From CAVOGJ01 sp963695405 (lineage in GTDB: Bacteria > Planctomycetota > Planctomycetia > Pirellulales > Pirellulaceae), in assembly GCA_963695405.1 (NCBI GenBank), contig CAVOGJ010000006.1:124001-188000 (forward strand): DNA of 64,000 nucleotides. Reading direction: 5' to 3'. The notes under the pieces were generated by a model. The model was not told where the DNA came from, did no database searches, and saw only the letters and a list, made by a program, of their open reading frames with translations. Positions 27,383 to 38,462 of the stretch are shown here, piece by piece. Both the position numbers and the translations under genes were made by a program. Positions within the stretch are counted from its first letter, which is position 1. Every line of letters begins with the position of its first letter.

Positions 27383-30164
27383 ATGGAATGCAGTCAGCGG
27401 CTAGGCCGCGTCTCAGCGTCGCGTTTGCGAAGGCGGCGGTGCCAGTGGAGCTGGTTGGCCGGCCTGATCGTGCTGGGCACGTTCGGGCATCCCCACGAGG
27501 GTTGGTGCGGCGACCTCCGTGTCCAGGCAGTGGCGGGTGAACCCTTCGGCATTGCCGAGATTTCATTTCCTTTGGACGACGCTTGCCAATTAGCCTGGCA
27601 GACTCGTTCCATTCGTGTCGAAGAAGCCACCAAGCGACTGGTGTTTCCCGTCATCGAGCACCCTGGATTCTTGACGCGGCTGGCGTCCCAGATCGACGGC
27701 GACCCTCCCACCGCGCCGGGTCGCTGCATCGTTCTCTGTTTCTTCACCGGCGATGAGCCCTTGGAGATCTCGGTATCGTGCCTGCCCGACGTCGTGGAAC
27801 GGGTCGTGCCTCAGCCATCGCGGCCCGCCAAGCACGCCCGCTTGGGACGACGATGGTGGAAGCAGGTCTGGGGGCCGCTCGGAGACCGCCTGGGGGACGC
27901 TGCCAGACCTCGACCGGTGGAAAACTATGTTGCCGGGATGGGACTGTGGCGTTTCGGTATCGACCGCAATCCATCGTCGCGGGAGCTATCGATCGGCACC
28001 TTGGAGGAACTCCTGATCGGAACATCCCGTTTGCGGGCCGAGGCATCCCGCATCGTCTCGTTTTCCCGCTCCTGCGACGCATCCGCAACGGAACCCTTGC
28101 CACCTGAGATTCAATGGCGGACCGGCGTTATACAAGTCACGACGCCGCCACCGATCGAGGAGATCGCCCTTCGAGTCCCGCGGAATTGTTTCTATGTCCG
28201 TTTCGGAAAGTATTCCAATTTGTTGTGGGCCACGCGACTTCTGCAATCCCAAGGCGAAGAGCTGCAGCGGCTGGTAACGACTCGCGGGTACCGCAGTAAC
28301 GTCGGAGAGATCATTCAGCGGCAGTTAGCCATCGACGAAATGCCCTTTGCCGATTTGATCGGGGACCAACTTATCACGGACGTCGCGTTGATTGGCCGTG
28401 ATACCTACCTTGTCGACGGAGCCGCCATGGGGGTCATTCTCCGCTCGGAGAACAAGGTGTTGCCGAGCGGTCTTGCCAACGTACGCAAAAATGCATTACG
28501 GACGTTCGCTGCTGCGGGTTCCCAGGAGCGAACGATCGAGATCGAAGGTCGTGAGGTCTCGTTCATTGCCACGCCCGACAACCGTTTACGGTCGTTTTAC
28601 GTAGCCGAGGGTGAATGGCATTTGATCGCGAATTCTCGGGCAATCGTGGCGGACTTTCTTCGTACGTTCGCAGGTGGACCCTCATTGGGGCAGCAGCCGG
28701 CATTCGCTCGCATCCGCAGCGAAATTCCGCCGGACAACGGCGATGCCGTATTCGCTTTTATCTCGACCGATTTCATGGCCCAGATGGCCAGTCCCGCGGC
28801 GTTGGCGGAACTGCAACGCCGTCTGCGGGCCCGCGCCGAGCTGCAGATGTTGGAGATTGCCTGGCTGGCGTTTCAAGCCGAGTCAGAAGCTCGGGTGGGT
28901 GCGGGCGAGCCGCCGATGCAGCTGAACATGGAGGACGATCTGGTCGGGCAATTGAAGTCGTATCAAATGCTGCCGCCTGATTTCGCGTGTCGCTGCGATG
29001 CGAGCTACCCGCTGTACAAGGATGGACAGTTCATCGACAGTCTTCGCGGCGCAGCGGGGACGTTCCTGCCGATCGCGGATGTTGCGGTTACGTCGGCCAC
29101 GCCGAATGAAGTGCGCGTTTATCGTGAGTTTGTCCGCAAGCACGTGGGTCCTTGGTCGGTGCTCGATCCGCTGACGCTCAGCATGAAACGTAGCCGCGTC
29201 CCGGATAAACCTGGACGAGAACGACTTGAATTCGTGGGGCTCGTTGCCCCCTTACAGCCATCCAATGCCTCCATTTTGCTCGGCATTCTGGGTACGCCCC
29301 GGGATCGACGAATCGAGTCACCGGCCGATGCCCTGGTGACGCTGGAAGCGGTCTTCAATCGGCAATTGATTGCTCAGCCGGCAAGACGCGGACGTGCACG
29401 TGAGCGTACTTGATTCGGTCGAGGTGCCACCTGTGGCGACGCTGCGAATTACAGAGCTGCTGGCGGTGTTGCGGCAGTTGGACGTGAGGATGTACGTCGA
29501 CCCGGGGGATGTGGCGTTTGACCGTAGCTGGTGGCAGTCGGCGGGTACGCCGAGCGATCCCTACTGGTACGGTCCTTTCGATCTGATAGGGCGGAAAATG
29601 AACGATCACGCTGCGATTTCCTTCGATTTAGCGACACTCCGGGCTACGGACGCGACGATCAACCGAGAGGTGTCGGATCCGCCATCTCAGGTGTGGGTCC
29701 GCATCGGCGAGCTGCAGGGATCGTCGCTCGACGGGATGATTTCCAGCGTCGCGGCGATTCGAGCCATGAAGGGATCAACCAAGAATGTGCAGCAATTCCA
29801 CCAATGGACATCGTTGCTCGGCTTGCCTCCGTCGAAGGCACCCGAGATGGTTCAATCGCTGGTCGGACTTGACCCGGTTTGCCCACTCGGCGGCGAATAC
29901 GAACTCGTCATGCACAAGACGCACGGCGCTCACTGGCAATCGACCGCCTGGGGTGAGGAATCGATTGCCGTCGAGGACTTGACCGGATATCGCCCCGCAT
30001 TGCTCCGCTGGTGGCGGGGGCTGGACGCGTCGTTGACGGTGGATGCCGGCGGTCTGCGCGTCGCCGGCCACTTGGATGTCGAATTCGAGATGGAAGAGCC
30101 GAGCAAGCTGCCCTTACGATTGCCCTTCTGGAACGCGGCTCCATCCAAGAAGAAGACACCCTGA
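27383..30164 (+). CDS. Large secreted planctomycete protein of unknown function (frameshifted)
   Basis: The product of about 926 residues starts at an ATG with GGAGG 8 bases upstream, followed by an Arg-rich stretch and a hydrophobic signal (SWLAGLIVLGTFG) ending near GWCGD. No domain is recognised. It contains PRNCFYVRFGKYSN and a DVALIGRDTYLVDGAA region that suggest a folded extracellular core. One frame runs to a stop at 29411-29413; another continues from about 29380 to 30164 (DVHVSVLDSVEV to PFWNAAPSKKKTP) with no start of its own, so one extra base (or two missing) near 29370-29395 splits the gene. It follows the PH-domain gene by 142 bp. Confidence 0.6.
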
Positions 30165-30448
30165 ACCGAGGGAACCCCCTGATCGATCGACCGGATCGCA
30201 TGAACGGCGCGATTGGCCTTGAAATACCTCTAATCGCCCCTTACCTTGACAGGATGGTGCCCGGGGGTGTCGACGTCGAGGTTTTGGCGCTCGGCCGCCA
30301 ATCGTGCGTTTGATCCGCCGACCGTTGCCCTCACGGCGGCTTGGAATCCTCGGCGCGAAATGTGGGGGGCGCCGGACCAAGTTATCAGCTCGCGACGAAT
30401 GGAGTTTGGACCAGACGGGATCTGGATTCGATGTAGGCACGACAATCT

Positions 30449-31564
30449 ATGAAAAATTACTTGCTGCTCACAGGAGCAACCGGCTTTATCGGTCAATACT
30501 TGTTGCGACGGTTCCTCTGCAACGATGTTCCCATAGTGGTCATTGCCCGGGCCAGCGCCGATTCGTCGGCAAGTGACCGGATTATGTCAATCGTGGAGGG
30601 GTTTGAGGCCGAAGAGGGCCGTGAATTGCCTCGGCCGATCTGCTTTACCGGGGATCTTGCCGCGGAACATCTTGGACTTGATGATTTCGCCCTGGACTGG
30701 TTCGAGCAAAACTGCCGGGCGGTTCTTCACAACGCCGCTTCCATTCGTTTTCACGCGCCGGACGGCGATCGGAGTAAAGATCCCTACCTCAGCAATGTGG
30801 GCGGTTCGCAAAACGTCCTGGACGTCTGCAAGGCAGCCGGCATCGAGGAATTTCATCACGTTTCGACCGCCTACGTATCGGGTGCCCGTACAGATCGATG
30901 CTACGAGCATGAACTCGACGTCGGGCAGGAATTTGTCAATGACTACCAGGTCTCGAAGGTAGAAGCCGAAAAGTTGATTCGCGGGGCCGATTTTCTCAAA
31001 TCGCTCACCGTTTACCGTCCCGGATTGGTCGTCGGTGATTCCCGCACCGGTTTTACGACCGCTCCCGATTTTGGTTTGTACCACTATATCCAGTTCAACA
31101 CACAGGTGATGAAGACGCTTCGCTCGGGAGGCGAAACGGGTACGATCCAATTGCCGTTTCGGCTGCGGTTTACCGGCAATGAACTGAGGAATATTGTTAC
31201 GGTCGACTGGGTCGCCGACGCCATTGTCTACCTGGTGACGCATCCCGAATTTCACGGTACGACCTATAACCTCACGCCGGCTGAACCGATCACCTCAAGA
31301 AAGATTGTCGAGGCGCTCAGCCGCTATTTCGACTATGAGGGTGTGAAGTTCATCGGTGAGGACGTGGAGGCCAGCGAACGTACCGAATTCGAAAAGCTCT
31401 TCTACGACTATGTCTCGACGTTCGAGGCTTATTGGGAGGAGGAACCGATCTTCGATCGGTCCAACACCGACCGTGTTCTGGGGGAAGTCCTCCCGACGCC
31501 GAAGATCGATGATGTCGTGCTCGAACGACTGATTCGGTTCGCCGTCGAGCACTGTTTCAGCTAG
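30449..31564 (+). CDS. Extended SDR, thioester-reductase-like
   Basis: The 371-residue protein has the N-terminal LLTGATGFIGQYLLRR Rossmann motif (GxxGxxG), HNAASIRFHA, and the active-site region VSTAYVSG with YQVSKVEAE giving the Y-x3-K pair. This pattern resembles the NAD-binding-4 group (thioester reductase and fatty acyl-CoA reductase domains), which reduce carrier-bound acyl thioesters to aldehydes or alcohols. As a stand-alone protein its substrate is unknown; sugar or sterol epimerase-like activity is an alternative. The preceding 284 bp hold no gene. Confidence 0.75.
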   Translation: MKNYLLLTGATGFIGQYLLRRFLCNDVPIVVIARASADSSASDRIMSIVEGFEAEEGRELPRPICFTGDLAAEHLGLDDFALDWFEQNCRAVLHNAASIRFHAPDGDRSKDPYLSNVGGSQNVLDVCKAAGIEEFHHVSTAYVSGARTDRCYEHELDVGQEFVNDYQVSKVEAEKLIRGADFLKSLTVYRPGLVVGDSRTGFTTAPDFGLYHYIQFNTQVMKTLRSGGETGTIQLPFRLRFTGNELRNIVTVDWVADAIVYLVTHPEFHGTTYNLTPAEPITSRKIVEALSRYFDYEGVKFIGEDVEASERTEFEKLFYDYVSTFEAYWEEEPIFDRSNTDRVLGEVLPTPKIDDVVLERLIRFAVEHCFS

Positions 31565-31885
31565 ATTTCAGCTGGAAACCGGATATCGTTGTCCTGAGGC
31601 CCGGCCCCACCCATGTTGGCTTTGCCAGGCCTTCAGTTTCCTGCCGCGATGCGTCCACCCGTAGCCTGCCTTCGCTGCCGTGCCGAATGAGGCGGATTCT
31701 CACGCTGATGCCCAGTCACCGGATGGAAAGAGGTGACGCGGCACCCGGGGTATTTTTGGTTTCTAGCGATTTTTGTCCCAAGCAGAGGGCCACTGCGGCG
31801 AACCTCTGCTGACAGGCCGCGACCCGACGATGGTCCAGCAGCACGGATGATGGCCGAAAACGCATGTTTCACAAGGAGTAACGCT
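31565..31885. other. 321-bp intergenic region
   Basis: The region lies between the SDR and the coiled-coil gene, both on the plus strand. Its right end carries the ribosome binding site AAGGAG (31873-31878) of the next gene. A T-rich patch TATTTTTGG..GATTTTTG spans 31750-31780. Nothing else was recognised. Confidence 0.4.
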
Positions 31886-32941
31886 ATGAAACGGCTTGGA
31901 CACCCAGCGACGGTCGTGTTGATGCTGATGGCAATCAGTGGAGTGTCTCTGGCAGATCCTCCTGCGGCGTCCCGACGAGCGGACACCGAGGCTCTCGAGG
32001 CCCTGCACCATCGGTTGATCGAAGCCTTGGAGTTGACCGAGGCGCAGCAACGCAAACTCGAGTCGATTCTTGTTCAGCTCGACGATCCGTCTGCCCGACC
32101 TGAGCGTCCGGAAGCGGCGAAACCGACTCGTCCCGTACCGCACCCCACGGGGCTCGAGGTCACCGCAGATCCAGAGGCCGAAGTCCAGATCGAAATCGAC
32201 GGCGAACAACTGGCCGAGGCGCTGGAGGTCTATGTGGAGCAATTCGCCGAGAAAATTGAAGTCCAGGCCGAAGAGCTCGAGGCGAAACTCGAGGCGTTTG
32301 GCGAGCGGATGGAAGACTGGGCGGAAGAATTCTCCGAGGGATGGGAGGAATGGGCCGCGACCCACGAAAGCGAATGGGAAGCGTGGAGCGAAAAGTTCAC
32401 TGCACATTGGGAACAGTGGTCGCGGAAATTGCAGCAACAACACATTGAGCAGCACCAAGTTCAGGAGGTCATCCGCGGTAATCTCGAGCTGTTCAGTCAG
32501 ATGCCCTTGCCCGACCTCTACGATCAATTGGTCGCCAGTCTCCGACGTATCGAAGACGTCCCTTGGGATGATCTGGAAGGTATCGAGTCGTCTGTTCGCA
32601 AAGCCATTGTGCAGTCTCAGCAGGCGATGTCTGAAATGGCACGAGAATCGACGGTCGAACAAATCGACCTTGCCCAGAAGGCGACGGAAGCAGCCGCGAC
32701 GGCCCAGGGTCGAGCGGCTGAAGTACAAGCCGCAGCCGAACAGCGAGTCAAGAACATCGAGGCCATGCTGCGGCGCATGTCCGACTCGGCTGGCGGATCG
32801 GCGGACGCGGTGGTGAGCCAGCTGACGGATGAGTCGGCTGACGAGGCGGCCGTGGCTTCGCTACGCGATGAAATCCAGGCACTGCGGCGAGAGATCAACG
32901 AACTCCGCGAGCAGTTGAAACGTTCGACCAGCGACGATTGA
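31886..32941 (+). CDS. Secreted acidic amphipathic coiled-coil protein, Trp-rich
   Basis: The 351-residue product has a signal peptide (MKRLGHPATVVLMLMAISGVSLA). A short predicted helix with ELTEAQQRKLESIL follows, then a Pro-rich linker, and then a long run of Glu- and Trp-rich helix (about residues 95-185; segments such as EEWAATHESEWEAWSEKF and HWEQWSRKL) with an 11-residue-like spacing. A second coiled coil (about 270-351) ends with a leucine-heptad EINELREQLKR. The amphipathic Trp helix could lie on membranes or lipids. No family is recognised; the AAGGAG site fixes the start. It is convergent with the kinase gene. Confidence 0.65.
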   Translation: MKRLGHPATVVLMLMAISGVSLADPPAASRRADTEALEALHHRLIEALELTEAQQRKLESILVQLDDPSARPERPEAAKPTRPVPHPTGLEVTADPEAEVQIEIDGEQLAEALEVYVEQFAEKIEVQAEELEAKLEAFGERMEDWAEEFSEGWEEWAATHESEWEAWSEKFTAHWEQWSRKLQQQHIEQHQVQEVIRGNLELFSQMPLPDLYDQLVASLRRIEDVPWDDLEGIESSVRKAIVQSQQAMSEMARESTVEQIDLAQKATEAAATAQGRAAEVQAAAEQRVKNIEAMLRRMSDSAGGSADAVVSQLTDESADEAAVASLRDEIQALRREINELREQLKRSTSDD

Positions 32942-32967
32942 GTCCCGACGCGATTGGCCACCGCCTG

Positions 32968-35043
32968 TCAGAAGACGTCGGGAAGTTTTTCCGAATCGCC
33001 CGCGGCGTGCTGATCATAAATGTCCAGGATTGTCTGCAATTCTACCGGCAAATCCTCGGCGTACTTTGATTCGCCGATGTACTTGTTGGCCATTTTCAGT
33101 CGCAGTCGGTGCGTGAGCGAGTATTGCTGGTCCTCGCCCCGCTCGCGATTCAGTTCCAGGTAATGTCGGAACTGTTCCAAGGCTTCCTCCGGAAATCCGC
33201 ACTTCATCAAAATGGAGGCATACTCCAAAGTCACCTCGTACGTGACCGCGTGATTCTGGCCGTAGATACCTCGCAGGGAGGTCATGATCTCCCGGTAATA
33301 CGGCAGCATCTCGGGAGACTTGACCTCACTGATGACCATCATTTGCAAGAGCGCATTGAGGACCCCGAACGTATTCACATCCGCGAGTCCGAGCACCCGC
33401 TTGGCCCGAGGATAAATCTCTTGCAAAAGCGGCAGCGCCTCCTCGCGATAGCTTGCGTCATTTTGGTAGATACCTTGCGTCGCCAGCCATGTCGCGAATT
33501 GACACTCCTGACGAATGCGCTCGCCGTCGTCGGGTGGCAGTCTAGACTGCAGTTCCACAATGTCCCGATACCAGTCTTCCTTATTGCGGTTCATTTGATC
33601 CGGCGCCACCAGCACATTGCCCGCCAGTGAAGAAAAGCGGCGGGCCCGCGCCTCTTCCTTCTTAGCCAGTGCTTCCGCCGCGACTGCCTTGTCGCGCTCC
33701 TTCAGGGCCCACAGCATGGTCGAGGTCGTGGCAAAAATACCGGCCAGCAGTAGAAAAAGAATGACGGCGGCGGCGGAAAGCCATCCTCGGTAGCGATGTG
33801 CGAACTTCCGCCATCGATAGATGGCACTGGGTGGTCCCGCCGCCACTGGCTCGTCGGCCAGATATCGTTCAATGTCCTGCGATAATTCGAGCACCGTAGA
33901 ATATCGACGCGTCCGATCCTTTTCCATGGCCTTCATGACAATCCAGTCGAGTTCGCCTCGAAGTTGGGCGCTCAATTGCCGCGGCTCGACCTTGCGATCG
34001 CGAGCGACCGTTTCCAGCTGATCCTTGAGCGTACTAACACGCGTGGAGGGCGCGGGTGGTTCTTCGTCGCGAATGATCTCCTGGAGCGATCCCCAGGCGG
34101 CGGAGCGAAGTCGCTGGCTGTCAAATGGGGTCGTGCCCGTTAACATCTCGTAGAGCAGTACCCCCAGGGAATAGATATCGGTCCGCGTGTCGACATCGAC
34201 TCCCGAGCGCTCCGCCTGTTCCGGACTCATGTATTCCGGCGTGCCAATCAGTTGCCGGAATTCCGTGAAGAGTGTCTTTTCTGTCAATTCCGAATTCGTC
34301 GCTTTCGCGATGCCAAAGTCGATCACTTTCGCCAGCGGCTTATCATCGGCCACCGTGATCAGCACGTTTGTTGGCTTGATGTCACGATGAATGATCCCTT
34401 TTTGATGTGCGTGCTTGATTGCTGAGCAAACTTGCAGGAACAATCGCAAGCGTTCCTCGGTCGACAGTCGATGCGTGTCGCAATAGACGGTTATCGGGTC
34501 ACCCCGTACCAATTCCATCACGAAATAGGGGCGGCCCGATTGGGTGGCGCCGCCATCGAGCACCCGGGCGATATTGGGATGGCTCATCATCGCCAGCGCC
34601 TGGCGCTCGGCTTCGAAGCGGGCGACGACTTGCTTCGTGTCCATACCCAATTTGATGATCTTGATGGCGACCCGTCGTGTCACCGGCTGTAGCTGCTGGG
34701 CCATGTAGACAATGCCAAAGCCCCCTTCGCCGATCTGCTGCAATAGCTTATAGCGGTCGACAATATCCCCCGGGCCAACCCCGAGGTTGACCGCACGGGT
34801 GGAGGATGGCGTATCGACATAATCGGCCGTGGGTTGTCCCAGGAAATTACCCGCATCTGCCTGGGCCCTCAGTAGCGATTCGACCTCCGCTCGCAAGTCA
34901 GGCTGGTTTTGACAGAGCTGATCCAGCAAGTCGCTCACCTTGTCCTTTGGCAAGTCGCAGACGCGATCGAAAACGTCCTGAACGGAGAGTGGTCGAGCCG
35001 CCCCGAATGCGGCTTGATCAGTATCGGGATTACGGTTGGACAT
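32968..35043 (-). CDS. Membrane-anchored Ser/Thr protein kinase (Hanks type)
   Basis: The 691-residue protein has a cytoplasmic N-terminal segment (1-95), then a kinase domain: glycine loop IGEGGFGIVY, Lys128 (VAIK), HRD at 219-221 with DIKPTN, and DFG at 242-244. The activation segment GTPEYMSPEQ and the DTRTDIYSLG motif are intact. One membrane helix lies at about 421-447, followed by an external helical region of TPR-like character. All catalytic residues are present. The start overlaps the ECF sigma gene by 14 bp, the usual planctomycete pairing in which the kinase and sigma factor are thought to act together. The start is the ATG at 35043. Confidence 0.95.
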   Translation of the reverse strand: MSNRNPDTDQAAFGAARPLSVQDVFDRVCDLPKDKVSDLLDQLCQNQPDLRAEVESLLRAQADAGNFLGQPTADYVDTPSSTRAVNLGVGPGDIVDRYKLLQQIGEGGFGIVYMAQQLQPVTRRVAIKIIKLGMDTKQVVARFEAERQALAMMSHPNIARVLDGGATQSGRPYFVMELVRGDPITVYCDTHRLSTEERLRLFLQVCSAIKHAHQKGIIHRDIKPTNVLITVADDKPLAKVIDFGIAKATNSELTEKTLFTEFRQLIGTPEYMSPEQAERSGVDVDTRTDIYSLGVLLYEMLTGTTPFDSQRLRSAAWGSLQEIIRDEEPPAPSTRVSTLKDQLETVARDRKVEPRQLSAQLRGELDWIVMKAMEKDRTRRYSTVLELSQDIERYLADEPVAAGPPSAIYRWRKFAHRYRGWLSAAAVILFLLLAGIFATTSTMLWALKERDKAVAAEALAKKEEARARRFSSLAGNVLVAPDQMNRNKEDWYRDIVELQSRLPPDDGERIRQECQFATWLATQGIYQNDASYREEALPLLQEIYPRAKRVLGLADVNTFGVLNALLQMMVISEVKSPEMLPYYREIMTSLRGIYGQNHAVTYEVTLEYASILMKCGFPEEALEQFRHYLELNRERGEDQQYSLTHRLRLKMANKYIGESKYAEDLPVELQTILDIYDQHAAGDSEKLPDVF

Positions 35044-35644
35044 CTTCCATTTCTCGATAGAGCCATGCGCGGGCAAATTTCCATCGGCGGTCGACCGTGC
35101 GCGGAGACATTCCGAGGGCGTCCGCCGTCTCATCAACGCTCAGGCCGGCGAAGAAGCGGAGGCGGACGACACTCGCCGCCTCCTCGTTCTCACTTTCCAA
35201 GCGACAAAGGGCTTCATCCAACGCCACCACTTCCTCGGCATGATCCTCGTCTGCAAGATCCAGGACATTGATCAGCTCTCGCCGCCTCCCGCCCCCGCGT
35301 TTTTGCCGACCGCGAGATTTGGCATGATCGAGCAGAATGCGCCGCATTGCCTCGGCTGCCGCCGCATAGAAATGGCCCGCACCCTGCCACGGTTTGTCCC
35401 TGGGTCCAATCAGCTTCACGAAAGCCTCGTGGACGAGGGCTGTGGCCTGTAACGTATGCCCCGAGCGTTCGGCCGCCATTCTCTGGCGGGCGATCACCTT
35501 CAGTTGATCATAGACAATCGGTAGCAGCTGCTTCGCGGCTTCCTCGTCCGCTTGATCGCACTGATGCAAGAGCTGCGTCACATGCTGCCGCACGTGCACC
35601 TCGTCTGCGTTCGTGGGACCAGTCGGTACATCAGAATCTTTCAT
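35030..35644 (-). CDS. ECF-type RNA polymerase sigma factor (planctomycete TIGR02999-like)
   Basis: The 204-residue protein has sigma-2 (LLPIVYDQLKVIARQRM, then LVHEAFVKL) and sigma-4 with helix-turn-helix SVDETADALGMSPRTVDRRWKFARAWL. The RILLDHAKSRGRQKRGGG segment between them is typical of the ECF subgroup that accompanies Ser/Thr kinases in planctomycetes. No anti-sigma gene is present; the overlapping kinase is the likely regulator. Confidence 0.92.
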   Translation of the reverse strand: MKDSDVPTGPTNADEVHVRQHVTQLLHQCDQADEEAAKQLLPIVYDQLKVIARQRMAAERSGHTLQATALVHEAFVKLIGPRDKPWQGAGHFYAAAAEAMRRILLDHAKSRGRQKRGGGRRRELINVLDLADEDHAEEVVALDEALCRLESENEEAASVVRLRFFAGLSVDETADALGMSPRTVDRRWKFARAWLYREMEDVQP

Positions 35645-35755
35645 GAATCGATCCGCGTCGGCGGGAAGCTAGAGTTTTCAGGTTCGTGCTCATCGATTGT
35701 GATTGAACGGCATCACTTGCACAATCATGGCCGAATGATTCGTGATCGTGCTCAT

Positions 35756-38148
35756 TTACGTATCGTTCGTCACTTGCCATGTGCCGTCAACTCGCCGCAG
35801 AGACACCGAGCTGGCGAAGGATCGCCGCAGATCGCCACGTCGCCGAAGGGACTCACACAATCGCTCTACCGACATGGAAATCGTCACCGGAAGCATTTGA
35901 CCATCAATGACGATCGTCAAGGGTCGCTCCACATCGACCAGCCGCTCGTCCAGCCAGATGGTCAGTTCCTGGCACCCGGAGGTTGACAGTTCCAACCGCT
36001 GGTCGCTGCATGCGGCCACGATCGAGCTGCCTGGGCGAGCCGAGTCGCATGTTAGCCAATCGAAGTCGTGAATGACCGTGTCGGACATATGCCATGTCAG
36101 GTTGCGGGGAGTCACATCACGGACAAATGGATACATTTCGGCAATCTTATCCCGATCGGGAAGACCGCCATGTCCGTAGTCCTCCTTCCATTCCATGGCG
36201 ACGGGGTAGATGTCGGTTCTCTCGCCGCGGAGTACGGCAATGCGGTCGGCAAAGTCGCGGCACCGCTCGGCCCGCCCATAGGCGTGATCGTTCGCGCCAA
36301 TCATGAACGTGAAGCGAGTATTGCGGAGCGTCTCGGCCAGCGACTGGCCATCGGTGGGAGCAGCCGCCGAGCTGTGGATGGCCGCGAAGTGGTCCGGCAT
36401 TTTCGGCCCAATAGCGAAGGCTCCGTAACCCCCGTGCGAATAGCCGATCAAGAAGACGCGATCGGGATCGACGTCGGCAAACAGTACCTGTTGCAAGATG
36501 AGTCGATGAATGAGTGGATAGACGTAGTCATCATAAAATCCGTTCCAAGTATCGTTCGGTGCTCGTAGCGCGAGATACTTGTAACCCGGCAATTGCGGCT
36601 GGTCGCGGTAGTAAATTTGCATGTGCCGCCACTGGCTGTCGTTGACTTCCCTTTGCGTTCCACCCCCGCCGTGCATCGCGATGACCAGCGGCCAGCCGTT
36701 GGGAGGCCGTTCGCCGACGGATCGCACCGTGTAGGGACTGATGTGCTCGCCGAAGCGGACGAGTTGGTCCGCCAGGTCAGGCGCAGACCCTCATGGACGC
36801 GGCTCTCGCCAAAGGCCTTCCACACGGCTAGCCGCACCGCTTGCGGATGAGCCAGCAAGGCGAGATCGTCTTGAGGCGTGAATCCGCTCAGCGCGATGGT
36901 CCGTTTCCGCGTCGTCAAACCATCGCCGGGCCGTCGTTGCGATTCGCCGGGTCGTTTCGTCCTCACGACAGGACGGAAGTACCAGGCGAAGGATGTGCTC
37001 GTCGCCGGCAACGTCGACTTGACGTTCGACGGAGCGTGCAATGCCGCCGGTGGCCACGATGCGGTAGGTCCGGCCTTTGGGGACGTTGAAAGCGAGCACA
37101 TTGTTGGTGTCCTGCGAGTCGTCATGGCTGTGACCCACCCAGGCGTGGCGAGGATCGCCCGCGTCCACGACCGAGACCAGGGCCGACACACGCTGCCCTC
37201 CCGGGTCGAACACGTCGACCAGCAAACGACTGCCGGCAAGTTCCTCGCTCAAGCCGTCTTGGGCCGTGTAGCGATCGGTCACATTGACCGCCGGTATCGC
37301 GCTCTCCTCATCTTGCCAGACCAGGGGCCACCGAGCGTCGGTTGGTTGGAAACTGACGGCGAAAATGGAATGTTGGGCGCGTCCTTTCGGGCCCGAGCCG
37401 CATCGGCAATGAACCAGCCGCGATCGAGTCCCGCGGGATCGGGCTCGGCCGCTCCCACAAAGTGCCAGTCGCCATCCCAAATTTCGACCCACGTATGGTT
37501 GCCTCCCTTATTCGGCCACTCGGCGATCCCAGTCAGCCGAGCCGGAATGCAAACCGCCCGGCAAACATCGGCCAGAATGATCGAGAGACCCGTACACGAC
37601 GCGAGTCCTTGCTCGATGCTCTCGCGCGGAGACTGATTCGCCCGTTTGCGCACCGTCGAATACTTGACGTTCAGGCTGCCAAATACGGTTGCGTTCAGGA
37701 GCAACGCGGCCTCACCGGGTGAGTCACACGTACGGACCCTATCGATGAACTTTGCGTAAAAGTCTTCACGCCACGGATCACGTGGCTCGTCGATGTTCGC
37801 GTAGGGCAGGACATCATTGAGGAAGACCGCTTCCGGAATCTGATTACCCCAGGGGACCGTCGCTCGTGCGCGATAAGCCAGTTCGATCTCGGACACCAGT
37901 CGCTGCCCCGAGAGGCTCTGAAGATCGCGAGTTGGCATGTGCGACAAGAGAAATTCTAACGCCACTCGCTGCTCTGGTTTGACTCGGTCCAGGGCATCTT
38001 CCCACTCGCTCCGCTTTTCACCGCTGGTGTTCAAAGCCGTATCGACGGCCGAACCCCACCATTTTTTGCTGTCGGTTGTCGGTGGTTGTTCAGCCGCTGC
38101 CCGGCAGGTCAGTAATAGAGTTATCAATAACACTCGTCGGAACATCAT
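35756..38148 (-). CDS. Secreted transglutaminase-like / alpha-beta hydrolase fusion (several frameshifts)
   Basis: The first part (38148 to about 37380) has a signal peptide (RRVLLITLLLTCRAAA), then a transglutaminase-like core with Cys in GLASCTGLSII, His in GNHTWVEIWDG and a following Asp. The frame then changes three times: near 37380, between 36960 and 36890, and near 36778. Joined, it continues through a beta-rich region (FQPTDARWPLVW, GRTYRIVATGG) and ends in a hydrolase domain with PLVIAMHGGGG and the nucleophile elbow GYSHGGYG, plus a His in GHGG. The restored length is about 797 residues. The family of the complete protein is a known type in planctomycetes as far as I recall, but its substrate is unknown. 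Confidence 0.65.
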
Positions 38149-38261
38149 ACGGAAGTGCTCTTGCTGCAGGGGATAGGTGATGATCTGTGAACTTCCAGCC
38201 GCACGGTCCGGCGTGGGGCCCATGGCGAACGTTTCCCGCCCGGTGGCTAGTGAGACGGACT

Positions 38262-38462
38262 TCATCGCTGATTCCGGGCACGAACCAAGCCCGATCGCCG
38301 TCTTCCCGATCCACCGCCACGGCAAAGCCAAATCCAGATACCGCCTGCTGTTCCACTTCCTTCCAGTGCCTCGCGCACCGCACGCGCCTCGACCGTGGAA
38401 TGAGGACATGCCACGTATTGCCGCAAATGGGACGTAAAGTGAACGATCGCCATGCGTTTCAT
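38262..38462 (-). pseudogene. Possible MoaD/ThiS-like beta-grasp protein, fragmentary
   Basis: From the ATGs at 38462 or 38453 the reading MAIVHFTSHLRQYV then VREALE resembles the N-terminus of MoaD/ThiS-family proteins. The frame then degenerates; a neighbouring frame further on shows FVPGISDEVRLTS, resembling the middle of such proteins, but no clear Gly-Gly end is seen. At least one frameshift near 38355 would be needed. It lies just upstream of the transglutaminase fusion gene. This is a weak call based on pattern only. Confidence 0.35.
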
